A stretch of DNA of 33,928 nucleotides from Armatimonadota bacterium (GCA_016199525.1 JACQGL010000154.1:1-33928), one strand, 5' to 3'. Shown: positions 1 to 7,046, numbered from the stretch's first letter. Notes: generated from the sequence alone by a model not told the origin. Translations and numbers: made by a program.

Positions 1-1443
1 CTCTACGACAACGCCCTGCTAGCGTGGGTCTACCTGGACGCCTATCGGGAGACAAAGGACCCCTACTACCGCCGTACCGCCACGGAGATCCTCGACTTCG
101 CCCTCCGCGAGTTGCGCGATCCCAGCGGCGGATTCTGGGGTACGCTGGACGCGGACAGCGCGGTCCCGAACGGTGACAAGGAAGAAGGCAGGTTCTACCT
201 TTGGAGTCCGAGAGAAGTCGTCACGGTTCTGGGCAAGGAGGATGGCGGTCTCTTCAACCGCATCTACGACATTACCCCGTGGGGCAACTTCCAGGGACGC
301 AGTATCCCCAACCTGATCAAGAAGCCAGTGGAGGCGTGGGTCAGGGAGCTGAAAACCACACCAGAGGCGCTCGGGGCACGGCTGGATGGCATGCGCGCAA
401 AGCTGCTCACCATGCGGGAAAAGCGGCCCCGGCCACCGCTGGACGACAAGGTCCTGGCGAACTGGAACGGTCTGATAATTCGCTCTCTGGCGCTCGCCTA
501 CGAGATTACCGCAGCAGAGCGCTACCGACAGGCGGCCGAGAAGGCGGCAGCGTTCTTGCTTATTCCGATGCACAAGGACGGCAAGCTCCTTCACTCTTAC
601 CATCGCGGCAGGACCCAGCCGCAGGCCTTCCTGGAGGATTACAGCTTCCTTATCGTCGGCTTGCTGGCACTCCACCGCGCCACCGGTGAGGAACGGTGGC
701 TCAAGGAAGCGCAGGCGCTGGCGAAGCGCATGGTCGTCGACTTCTGGGACGAGAAGAACGGCACCTTCTTCTCCACACCCCACCACCACGAAGTGCTGCT
801 GGCCCGGCCGCAGTCGGCGGAGGACGGGGCCACGCCGTCCGGGCAGTCGATGGCCGCGCTGGCGCTCGTGCGCCTTTCCCGGCTGACCGGTGACCCGGAC
901 CTGCGCGCGAAGGCGCGGCGGCTGCTGGACGCCCACGCGTCATCGATGAAGCGCTACCCGGCGGCGATGCCGATGATGCTGCTCGCTGCCCACGATTACT
1001 TCGCGCCCGATGACGTCCTGTCCACGGCAGCCGAGAAGGGGGAGCCGGTTCAGGTGAGCCTGACCGGAGCACCCGCCGCCGTGCGTCCCGGGCAAACGTT
1101 CGTGGTAACCGTGCGGCTCGCCATCCAGCCTGGCTGGCATGTCAACGCTCGCACCGCCGATCGCGCTCTGGTGGCCACGCGGGTGGAACCAACAGCAGGA
1201 CCGTTTCGGCTGGAATCGGCCACTTATCCAGGCGCGCGCCAGGTCCGCCTGGGGTTCGCGCCCAAACCGCTGGCGGTCTACGAGGGTGATGTGGCCATCC
1301 GCCTGCGTCTGAAGGCCCTGCCGGGCGCCGAGCGGGCCCGTACCCTGCGCCTTCGGCTCCGCTACCAGGCGTGTAGCGACCAGGTGTGCGCCCGGCCGGT
1401 GGAGAGACTACTCACCATGCCACTGGCCGCCGGCCGCCGGTAG
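1..1443 (+). CDS. YyaL/DUF255-type protein with C-terminal DsbD-alpha-like domain (5' partial)
   Basis: The reading frame is open from base 1, so the N-terminal part, which in this family carries a thioredoxin-like domain, lies outside the window. The visible part starts in the alpha/alpha-barrel region with LYDNALLAWVYLDAY and continues through GGFWGTLDADS and EEGRFYLWSPREV, the usual DUF255/YyaL signature. From about base 1045 there is an extra beta-rich domain of about 130 residues with PGWHVNA and a YQACSDQVCARP motif, which resembles the N-terminal (alpha) domain of DsbD. The family's biochemical function is not settled; a thiol-redox role is suggested by the thioredoxin domain known in full-length homologues and by the DsbD-like tail. 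It ends in TAG 131 bases before the TlpA-like selenoprotein on the same strand, so it is probably the first visible gene of that operon. Confidence 0.88.
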   Translation, partial: LYDNALLAWVYLDAYRETKDPYYRRTATEILDFALRELRDPSGGFWGTLDADSAVPNGDKEEGRFYLWSPREVVTVLGKEDGGLFNRIYDITPWGNFQGRSIPNLIKKPVEAWVRELKTTPEALGARLDGMRAKLLTMREKRPRPPLDDKVLANWNGLIIRSLALAYEITAAERYRQAAEKAAAFLLIPMHKDGKLLHSYHRGRTQPQAFLEDYSFLIVGLLALHRATGEERWLKEAQALAKRMVVDFWDEKNGTFFSTPHHHEVLLARPQSAEDGATPSGQSMAALALVRLSRLTGDPDLRAKARRLLDAHASSMKRYPAAMPMMLLAAHDYFAPDDVLSTAAEKGEPVQVSLTGAPAAVRPGQTFVVTVRLAIQPGWHVNARTADRALVATRVEPTAGPFRLESATYPGARQVRLGFAPKPLAVYEGDVAIRLRLKALPGAERARTLRLRLRYQACSDQVCARPVERLLTMPLAAGRR

Positions 1444-1574
1444 CGAATGCGCCCTCGGAGCAGGGAAGTCGTGCCACGATCCCACCTGCCCGGATAGCCC
1501 CGGGTGACCGTCGGCCTCGCTCCTCGTAGGAAATGGTAGCGCTCGCTCCGGATGCGAGACGCCGAAAGGAGACG

Positions 1575-2090
1575 ATGGCGATGCCGGGTACGTTACGCCG
1601 CTTGGCGATTGCGCTGGCTACGCTGGCGTTGCTGGTGCCACTCACCTCGGGAGCGGCAGCAGCCCTCAAGACCGGCGAGCTCGCGCCTGCCTTTACCGCG
1701 AAAACGGTGGGCGGCAAGAAGATCGCGCTGGCCGACTATAAGGGAAAGAGCGCGGTGCTCCTCAATTTCTATGCCAACTTCTGACCGATCTGTCGTGAGG
1801 AGTTTCCTCACCTGAAGAAGATCGATGAGAAGTATCGGAGTCAAGGTGTGCAGGTGATCTCCGTGCCTCTGGAAACCAGCCGTGAAGCCGCGGGCGCCTG
1901 GTCAAAGGAGTTTAAGGCCGCCTTCCCGGTGATCTTCGATCCCAAGCAGAAGATCGCCCAGGACTACGGTGTGACTGCGATTCCGTTCAACGTGGCCATC
2001 GACCGCGAGGGAAAGGTGGCGAAGATACTCGTCGGCGCCGCTCCCGAAGAGCTTGAGAAAGTCGCCAAGCAGCTGGCGGCCCGGAAGTGA
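1575..2090 (+). CDS. TlpA/AhpC-TSA family thioredoxin-like selenoprotein (Sec70, UxxC)
   Basis: A 171-residue exported thiol-disulfide oxidoreductase. The start is the ATG at 1575, preceded by AAAGGAGA; the upstream ATG at 1533 lacks such a site. Residues 1-30 form a signal peptide (basic MPGTLRR, hydrophobic core, AAA). The redoxin domain follows: APAFTAKTVGGKK, then VLLNFYANF-U-PICREEFPHL, where the UGA at 1782-1784 sits where TlpA proteins have the first Cys of CxxC; the second Cys is residue 73. After the UGA the same frame continues to the conserved cis-Pro segment (YGVTAIPFNVAIDREGKV) and stops at UGA 2088-2090. The ORF track shows it as two halves (1533-1784 and 1848-2090). The stop overlaps the start of the DUF547 gene. 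Reading UGA as selenocysteine is an inference from motif position, frame continuity and the hairpin downstream. Confidence 0.9.
1782..1824 (+). promoter_or_regulatory. Sec UGA and candidate bacterial SECIS hairpin of the TlpA-like gene
   Basis: After the UGA (1782-1784) the RNA can form a 7-bp stem, GTGAGGA (1795-1801) with TCCTCAC (1805-1811), closed by the loop GTT. The loop starts 17 nt after the UGA and its first base is G, matching the usual bacterial SECIS description (small loop with an early G, about 16-37 nt from UGA). A lower stem CGATC (1786-1790) with GATCG (1820-1824) can extend it. Pairing was done by eye. Confidence 0.75.
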
Positions 2091-2959
2091 CCCCGAAGAA
2101 GAGGGCGTTGTATATTCTTTTCGGAGCGGCAATCGTTGCCGGCAGCAGCGCGCTCGTGGCGGCGCGGGCGACTCGCAGGGACCGTAGCGTCCTGAACAAC
2201 GGTGAGCCGGTCGCCAGTATCCCGGCAGGCGAGCTTGCCGCAGAGCTGATACGTACCGCCCGCCGCTTGAAGGTGCATTTCTACGACGGGGAGCGCCGCG
2301 CGCTGGACTACGCAGCCGCGGGCCGTTCGGATGAATTGGCGCATCTCGTCCAGACGGCCTGCGCGCTGCGCGTGATGGACCTATCCTCCCTGGATTCACG
2401 CGCCAGGAAGCTGGCGTTCTGGATTAACCTGTACAATGCGCTCACGGTGCACGCCATCGTAGCGTTCAAGCCCGCCCACAGCGTGTGGGATACAAAGGGG
2501 TTCTTCGACCGGGCTGCCTACAACGTGGGCGGCTACCAGTTCAGCCTTAATGACATCGAGAACGGCGTGCTGCGGGCGAACCGTCCCGGGCCCTACTCCC
2601 TGCGCCGGCCCTTCTCTGCCCGGGATCCCCGGCGACGGTTCGCCCTAGCGGAGGCGGAGTTCGATCCGCGCATCCACTTCGCGCTCAACTGCGGCAGCCG
2701 CTCCTGCCCGCCCATCGCGTTCTACGATCCCGAGGAGATCGACCGGCAGCTGGACTTGGCCGCCCGCGCCTTCGTGCAGGGCGAGACGCAGGTGCGCGAC
2801 GGCAGGATCATCACATCCCCCATCTTCAACTGGTACCGGGGCGACTTCGGTGGCGACGTACGCGGCTTCCTGGGGCGGTACCTTGACCCGGCGGTCGCCC
2901 GGCAGCTGGCGGGGAAACGCGTGGGCTTCAGCCGGTACGATTGGAGCCTGAACCGGTAG
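2087..2959 (+). CDS. DUF547 domain protein, membrane-anchored or exported
   Basis: 290 residues starting with GTG at 2087, which overlaps the UGA stop of the upstream selenoprotein by four bases (GTGA), an arrangement typical of translational coupling. The N-terminus (KKRALYILFGAAIVAGSSALVAA) is one hydrophobic helix, a signal peptide or anchor. The body carries DUF547 hallmarks: KLAFWINLYNALTVHAIV, FDRAAYNVGGYQFSLNDIEN, then DPRIHFALNCGSRSCPPI. The conserved NCGSRSCP segment places two cysteines close together. The molecular function of DUF547 is not known; its place between two selenoprotein genes suggests a role in the same envelope redox process, but that is inference. Confidence 0.88.
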   Translation: MTPKKRALYILFGAAIVAGSSALVAARATRRDRSVLNNGEPVASIPAGELAAELIRTARRLKVHFYDGERRALDYAAAGRSDELAHLVQTACALRVMDLSSLDSRARKLAFWINLYNALTVHAIVAFKPAHSVWDTKGFFDRAAYNVGGYQFSLNDIENGVLRANRPGPYSLRRPFSARDPRRRFALAEAEFDPRIHFALNCGSRSCPPIAFYDPEEIDRQLDLAARAFVQGETQVRDGRIITSPIFNWYRGDFGGDVRGFLGRYLDPAVARQLAGKRVGFSRYDWSLNR

Positions 2960-2979
2960 GGGAGCAGGAGAACCAGGGA

Positions 2980-4371
2980 GTGGAAACCTGTACGGAACGC
3001 ACCGTGGATGCCACGCAGAGCTTGTGTCCCCGCTGCGAGTCGCTCGTCCCGGCGGAGATCCTGATTCGCGGCGGCGCGGCGTACCTGCGGAAGGCCTGCC
3101 CCACGCACGGGCAGATGGAAGTCCTCCTGGATGCGAGCGCCGCGCGCTACCTGGCCGGGCGCCGCCCCGGCGGACGCCCTGCGGCGGACGCGCCGCTGGA
3201 TCTCCGCCAGGATCTGCGTACTACCCCCGATCAGGCGGTGTGCGTGGTAGTCATCGACGTCACGGACGCCTGCAACCTGCGCTGCCCTACCTGCTTCGCG
3301 GCGGCGGAGGGTCACCGCTTCCTCTCGATGGCGGGATTCGAGCGCGCGCTGGGCGCGGCGCTCGCCCGCAAGCCCGATCTGGACCTGCTGCAGATCAGCG
3401 GCGGGGAGCCTACCATCCACCCGCAGATCCTGGAGATCGTGGCGCGCGCCCAGGCGGCAGGCGTGCGCGTGGTGCAGATCAACACCAACGGCATCCGGAT
3501 CGCCCGCGACGACGACTTCCTGGCGGCTTTGGGCCGGCTGCAGCCGGCGGTGTACCTCTCCTTCGATACCTTCCGGCCGCATATCTACCAGGAGCTCCGC
3601 GGCGCCCGCCTGCTGGACCTGAAGCTGCGGGCCGTCGAACGGCTGGCGTCACTGGGCATCGCGATCACGCTCGCGTGCACCGTCCAGAGGGGCCTGAACG
3701 AAGACGAGCTGGCCGACATCGTGCGCTTCGGGATGAGCCACCCGTCCGTCCGCGCCGTGGTGTTCCAGCCGACGTTCTACGCCGGCCGCGCCCCGGACCA
3801 CGACCCCGGAGAGCGCGTCACCAGCAGCGAAGTGCTCGAACGGCTGGAGCAGCAAGTGGGGGGCGTCCTGAAGGCGAACGATTTCGTCCCTGTCCCCTGC
3901 TGCAATCCCGCCTGCACGCAGGTAACCTTTGTGTTCCGGGAGGGGGATGTCACCGTGCCGCTGACGCGGCTGGTCGATCCGGCGGACTACGAGGAATTCC
4001 TGCGCGGCCGCCTGGTGGACGCTACCCTCTCCGATCTCGTGAACCAGCCCAGCACCGGCCCCGCGCAGGCGGACGCCCCCTGTTGACCCGCCGACGGGGG
4101 GACGCCGGCGACGTCCCTATGGTGCGGTATCGACACGGCAGGCCTGCGCAGCGTCGGCGCGCACACGACTATGATCGCGGTGCACCACTTCCAGGATGTC
4201 CACACCTTCGACGCCAAGAAGGCGGGCACTTGCTGCGTCCACTACGCGCTGCCCAGCGGGGAGTTGGTCCCGTTCTGCGTCTACAACAACCTCTGGCGCG
4301 GCCGCGACGTCGGCCACGCCAGGGAGGCACCTGATGGAGATGCCGTCCCGCTTCTTGTCATCCCAACCTGA
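2980..4371 (+). CDS. Radical SAM selenoprotein with Cys368-Sec369, MJ0619/Tes-like architecture
   Basis: 463 residues when the UGA at 4084-4086 is read as selenocysteine. I chose the GTG at 2980 because AGGAG lies about 9 nt upstream; the ORF-track start (TTG 2941) overlaps DUF547. Order of motifs: an N-terminal zinc-ribbon-like CPRCESLVPAE...KACPTHG; the radical SAM cluster motif CNLRCPTC (C98, C102, C105); QISGGEPTIHP; a Cys-rich PCCNPACTQV segment; then APC-U-PADGG. The same frame continues for 94 codons with WCGID, IAVHHFQDVHTFD, CCVHYALPSGELVPFC and VYN, which is the conserved C-terminal region of this family, so the UGA cannot be a simple end. The C-terminus overlaps the methyltransferase start by 38 bases. 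Similar enzymes include the archaeal tetraether lipid synthase group; substrate here is unknown. Annotators would stop at 4086 and lose the C-terminal cysteine cluster. Confidence 0.87.
4084..4118 (+). promoter_or_regulatory. Sec UGA and candidate SECIS hairpin of the radical SAM gene
   Basis: Downstream of the UGA, GGGACG (4099-4104) pairs with CGTCCC (4112-4117) around the loop CCGGCGA, which begins 18 nt after the UGA; a G-U pair can extend the stem. The region is very GC-rich, and an alternative fold (GCCG 4090-4093 with CGGC 4106-4109, loop GGGGGA) is also possible but closer to the UGA than usual. Of the four hairpins this is the least canonical, since the main fold has no G among the first two loop bases. 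Confidence 0.5.
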
Positions 4372-5182
4372 TATCCGCGGCGATGCCGGGGTTCCCGACG
4401 GGAGGGAGCTGAAGGCGTGCTGCGCCTCGCTCTACGAGGCCGGGATCGTCCGCTACCTGCTGGGGGAGAGCTTCCACCCCGGGGGCCTAGCGCTCACCGG
4501 GCGGTTGGGAGAGGCACTCGGGCTTGGCCCCGCGGACGTCGTTCTGGATGTGGCGTGCGGCCAGGGCGCCTCGGCGTGCTACCTGGCGAAGACCTTCGGC
4601 TGCCGGGTGGTCGGTGTAGACCTGAGCGAGGCGAGCCTGCATCACGCGCGCCAACGCGCCGTGGCGGAGGGCGTGGCCGACCGGGTGCGCTGCCTCCGCG
4701 GCGACGCCGAGCGGATTCCGGCGTCGGACGGCCAGTTCACCACCGCCGTCTGCGAGTGCTCGCTCTGCCTGTTTCCGGATAAGCCCGCCGCTCTGCGGGA
4801 TGTGCACCGCGCGCTTCGGCCGCTGGGCCGCATCGGCATCACCGACGTGGCGCTCGACCCCGAGCGCCTACCGGCGGAGTGGCGGGGAACGCTCTCGCGC
4901 GCCGCCTGCCTCGGGGACGCCCGGCCAGCCAGCGAGTACCGCCGGCTCCTCCAGGACGCCGGCTTCACGGATCTCCTGGTCGAGGACCACGCGGCGGCGT
5001 TGCGGGAGATGGCGCAGGGGATCGGCAAACGGATCCTGCTGGCGAAGATCGCCCAGGGGCTGGGCAAGCTGGATCCCGGTATGCTGGATCTGGACGAGGC
5101 ACTGCGTGTAGTCAAAGCAGCCGGTCGCCTGATCGATGACGGCACGATCACCTATGTCCTGCTCACCGGCGTCCGGCCGTGA
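4334..5182 (+). CDS. Class I SAM-dependent methyltransferase, ArsM/UbiE-like fold
   Basis: 282 residues from ATG 4334, supported by AGGGAGG six bases upstream; the longer ORF-track start at 4196 runs inside the radical SAM gene. The SAM-binding motif I is VVLDVACGQGASACYLA, followed by the acidic motif VVGVDLSEASL and CLRGDAERIPASDGQF (motif II). The N-terminal segment LKACCASLYEAGIVRYLLG with a CC pair, and ECSLCLF after motif II, give a cysteine content that would suit a metalloid or thiol substrate, but the substrate cannot be read from sequence. It follows and overlaps the radical SAM selenoprotein gene, so the two enzymes are probably co-translated and act together. It ends with UGA as a true stop, without a downstream redox-family continuation. 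Confidence 0.88.
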   Translation: MEMPSRFLSSQPDIRGDAGVPDGRELKACCASLYEAGIVRYLLGESFHPGGLALTGRLGEALGLGPADVVLDVACGQGASACYLAKTFGCRVVGVDLSEASLHHARQRAVAEGVADRVRCLRGDAERIPASDGQFTTAVCECSLCLFPDKPAALRDVHRALRPLGRIGITDVALDPERLPAEWRGTLSRAACLGDARPASEYRRLLQDAGFTDLLVEDHAAALREMAQGIGKRILLAKIAQGLGKLDPGMLDLDEALRVVKAAGRLIDDGTITYVLLTGVRP

Positions 5183-5240
5183 GGATCGGCGCGGCCGCGC
5201 CCGAGGCCGGAGGGTCGCTCTCCCCCGAAAGGAGCTTACG

Positions 5241-6290
5241 ATGAACCGACGATCGCTGCTCGGCGCCGCGGGCGCCGGAGTCCTGAGCGCCTGGGCCTCT
5301 CGCCTGCTCGCGGACGCCCCGGCGCCCGATCTGCCGGGCGCGCTGCGGCGCTTCGTGGAGGTGGACTGGCAGAAGCATGCCGTGATGGTCAAACCCCCGG
5401 GGGCGGAACCGCCCTGGCAGCTGCGGCTGGAGGCCGAGTACCAGGCCGCCTGCGCCGGGGAAGCGGCAGTCGCGCCGCTGCTGGATCTAAGCGAGCACGC
5501 CAGCCCGCACGTGCGGGGCTTCGCGGCCCAGATGCTCGGCGTAATCGGCGAGCCCCGTGCGCAGGACCGCCTGCTCTCCCTGCTCCGGGACGATCCCTCC
5601 GCCCTGGCGCGCAACTACGCCGTGGAGGCGCTCAGCCGTCTGCCCAGTGCGCCCGAGGACGCGACGGTCGCCGCCGCCATCGCCGCTACCCGCCGCGACG
5701 CGAACGGGAACGTCGCCTTCTCCGCGCAGCAGGCGGAGCTGCGCCTGCAGAAGCGCGTCCCCGGCGGCAACGCGCTGTGCGAACAGTGGGTCGCAGGCTA
5801 TGACCCCGGGCGGCTGGGGGCGGCGCGGGTCGCGGAGCCGGCGCCCGCCTTCGAGCTGGCCGACGACCGCGGCGAGAAGGTGCGCCTAGCCGGCTTCCAG
5901 GGCCGGAACCCGGTGGTGCTCCTCTTCCAGCTGGCAGACTGGTGACCGGTCTGCAACCGGCAGCTCGGCGAGCTGCAGAAACGGTTGGTGGCGTTCGAGG
6001 CGCAGGGAGCGCGCCTGCTGACGGTGGTGGGCCAGGAGCCGTTTCGCGCCGCCTGGTGGCGGGAGAAGCTCCGGCCCGGGTTCCCCGTGCTGGCGGATCC
6101 GGTAGTGCGGGTACAGGGGCTCTACGGCGTGGCCCGCCAGCTGGTGGTCCACGACGAGTGGGTGAACGTGCCCGCCGCGTTCGTGATCGACCGGCAGGGA
6201 GTGCTGCGCCAGGCGCACGTGGGGCGTGGGTTCAATGATCGGGTCACGACGGAGCAGCTGCTGGATGAGGTCTCGGCGCTGCCACGCTGA
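5241..6290 (+). CDS. Exported HEAT-repeat/peroxiredoxin-like selenoprotein (Sec235, UPVC)
   Basis: 349 residues from ATG 5241, with AAGGAG seven bases upstream. Residues 1-25 (NRRSLLGAAGAGVLSAWASR) look like a Tat signal. Residues about 70-165 contain HEAT-type helical repeats (SPHVRGFAAQMLGVIGEPRA, then LARNYAVEALSRL). From about 195 an AhpC/TSA redoxin domain begins: AEPAPAFELADDRGEKVRL, VVLLFQLADW, then the UGA at 5943-5945 and PVCNRQLGELQ. In peroxiredoxin-like relatives this site reads DW[S/T]PVC, so Cys238 matches the peroxidatic Cys and Sec235 makes a UxxC pair. The frame continues through FPVLADPVVRVQGLYGV and AAFVIDRQGVLRQAHVG to TGA 6288. The ORF track splits it into 5136-5945 and 5985-6290. 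The domain combination is unusual to me. HEAT repeats usually mediate protein contacts, so it may be tethered to a partner. Confidence 0.88.
5943..5976 (+). promoter_or_regulatory. Sec UGA and candidate SECIS hairpin of the HEAT-peroxiredoxin gene
   Basis: A perfect 7-bp stem, GCAGCTC (5960-5966) with GAGCTGC (5970-5976), is closed by the 3-nt loop GGC. The loop starts 21 nt after the UGA (5943-5945) and begins with G, as expected for a bacterial SECIS. It lies within the coding sequence for NRQLGELQ. Confidence 0.72.
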
Positions 6291-6361
6291 GGAGCACCCG
6301 ACCCCTCCCACACAAACGCGAGTGTTCTCCCGCCCTGCAGGGCATCAGAGGAGGCCAGACC

Positions 6362-6607
6362 ATGTCCGACCCCGGCCACCAGGTAACGGTCTATACGCAG
6401 CCCGGGTGATTCTTCTGCGGCAAGGCGAAGGAGTTTCTTTCGCAGATGGGCGCGCCGTACACCGAGCGGGACGTCACCCAGGATCCGGGTGCCATCGCTG
6501 AGCTGCAGAAGCTGGGCGTGATGACTACCCCGGTCACGGTGATCGATGGGACAACCGTGATCGTCGGCTTCGACGTAGAGAAGCTGCGCGGCGCCCTGAG
6601 CGGCTAG
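6362..6607 (+). CDS. Glutaredoxin-family selenoprotein (Sec16, UxxC)
   Basis: 81 residues; too short and too interrupted for the ORF track to show. ATG 6362 follows a strong AGAGGAGG (6347-6354) with 7-nt spacing. The protein reads VTVYTQPG-U-FFCGKAKEFL, with UGA at 6407-6409 in place of the first Cys of the glutaredoxin CxxC and Cys19 as the second. The rest is a complete small glutaredoxin: APYTERDVTQDP, then KLGVMTTPVTVIDG with the cis-Pro in TTPV, and VGFDVEKLRGAL, ending in TAG. No signal peptide is visible, so it should be cytosolic, unlike the TlpA-like and HEAT fusion proteins. It is the last intact gene of the operon and could reduce or recycle the other selenoproteins or serve a separate thiol-transfer step. 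Confidence 0.9.
6407..6445 (+). promoter_or_regulatory. Sec UGA and candidate SECIS hairpin of the glutaredoxin gene
   Basis: CGAAGGA (6426-6432) pairs with TCTTTCG (6436-6442), including one G-U pair, around the loop GTT, which begins 23 nt after the UGA. CTG (6415-6417) can pair with CAG (6443-6445) below it. The apex GGAGTTTC is identical to that of the TlpA-like gene hairpin, although the encoded protein sequences differ there, which supports selection on the RNA. Confidence 0.75.
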
Positions 6608-6659
6608 TCGTGGGCGGCCATCGCCGCGCGAAGCGCAGCCGCGAGCGTGGCGTAGTCAC

Positions 6660-6812
6660 GCGGCACTGGCGCAGAAGCCGGATCTGGATCTGCTCCAGTT
6701 GAGCGGTGGCGAGCCCACCATCCACCCGCAGATCCTGGAAATGGTGGAGCGGGTTCAGGCCGCGGGTGTGCGGACGGTCCGGATAAACACCAACGGTGTG
6801 CGGATCGGAGCG
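6660..6812 (+). pseudogene. Fragment of a second radical SAM gene (paralogue of the selenoprotein at 2980)
   Basis: In frame from about 6663, the translation ALAQKPDLDLLQLSGGEP, continuing TIHPQILEMVERVQAAGV and INTNGVRIG, matches residues about 127-175 of the radical SAM selenoprotein at roughly 40 of 49 positions. Nothing recognisable of the protein precedes or follows it; there is no CxxxCxxC motif and no start. It ends abruptly near 6812, where a recombinase fragment on the other strand begins. The divergence (many synonymous changes) shows it is a separate paralogue and not a recent exact duplication. Confidence 0.85.
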
Positions 6813-7046
6813 CCCCCTGATCGACCGGGGGCGGGGCGCAGCCCGCGCCCGGAGTAATGAGTAGGCGTAACGTCGGATGAGGTTGACGCTGACCTTACGG
6901 GCCGGTGGATCAGGCATCCCGTTCTCGCCCAGCCAGCGAGCGAAGTGGCGAAACCAGAACTGGTAGGCGGTGTGGGTGGAGGCGGAATGCCCGAGTTCGT
7001 GGCGCGCGTACTCCAGGCAGTCGCGCGTCGCTTCCGAGAGAACCAT
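6810..7046 (-). pseudogene. Truncated tyrosine recombinase (N-terminal core-binding domain only)
   Basis: From ATG 7046, with AAGGAGA upstream, the minus strand encodes about 79 residues: LEYARHELGHSASTHTAYQ, FWFRHFARWLGENG, VNLIRRYAYSLLRARAAPRP, RSIRGR. This is the SAM-like N-terminal DNA-binding domain of phage-type integrases. The catalytic domain with the R-H-R-Y residues is missing, because homology stops at 6810 where the radical SAM fragment begins. The ORF stays open to 6534, but that extension is antisense to the fragment. The start faces the tRNA-Met gene 145 bases away, the usual position of an integrase next to its tRNA target. Confidence 0.72.

Noticed and set aside
2980-4371. 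Arsenosugar radical SAM protein ArsS, which can also be a selenoprotein
   Set aside because: The N-terminal CPRC...CPTHG ribbon and the C-terminal VPFC-VYN motif are those of the MJ0619/Tes-like group, not of ArsS.
1782-6409. The four in-frame TGA codons as sequencing errors or pseudogene stops
   Set aside because: All four sit precisely at redox-active positions, the frame is otherwise intact on both sides, there are no other lesions, and each is followed by a hairpin. Random errors would not do this.
1-6607. A recoded genome reading UGA as Trp or Gly
   Set aside because: TGA is used as a real stop by several genes here (the TlpA-like gene, radical SAM, methyltransferase, HEAT fusion), and no internal TGA at Trp or Gly positions is seen elsewhere.
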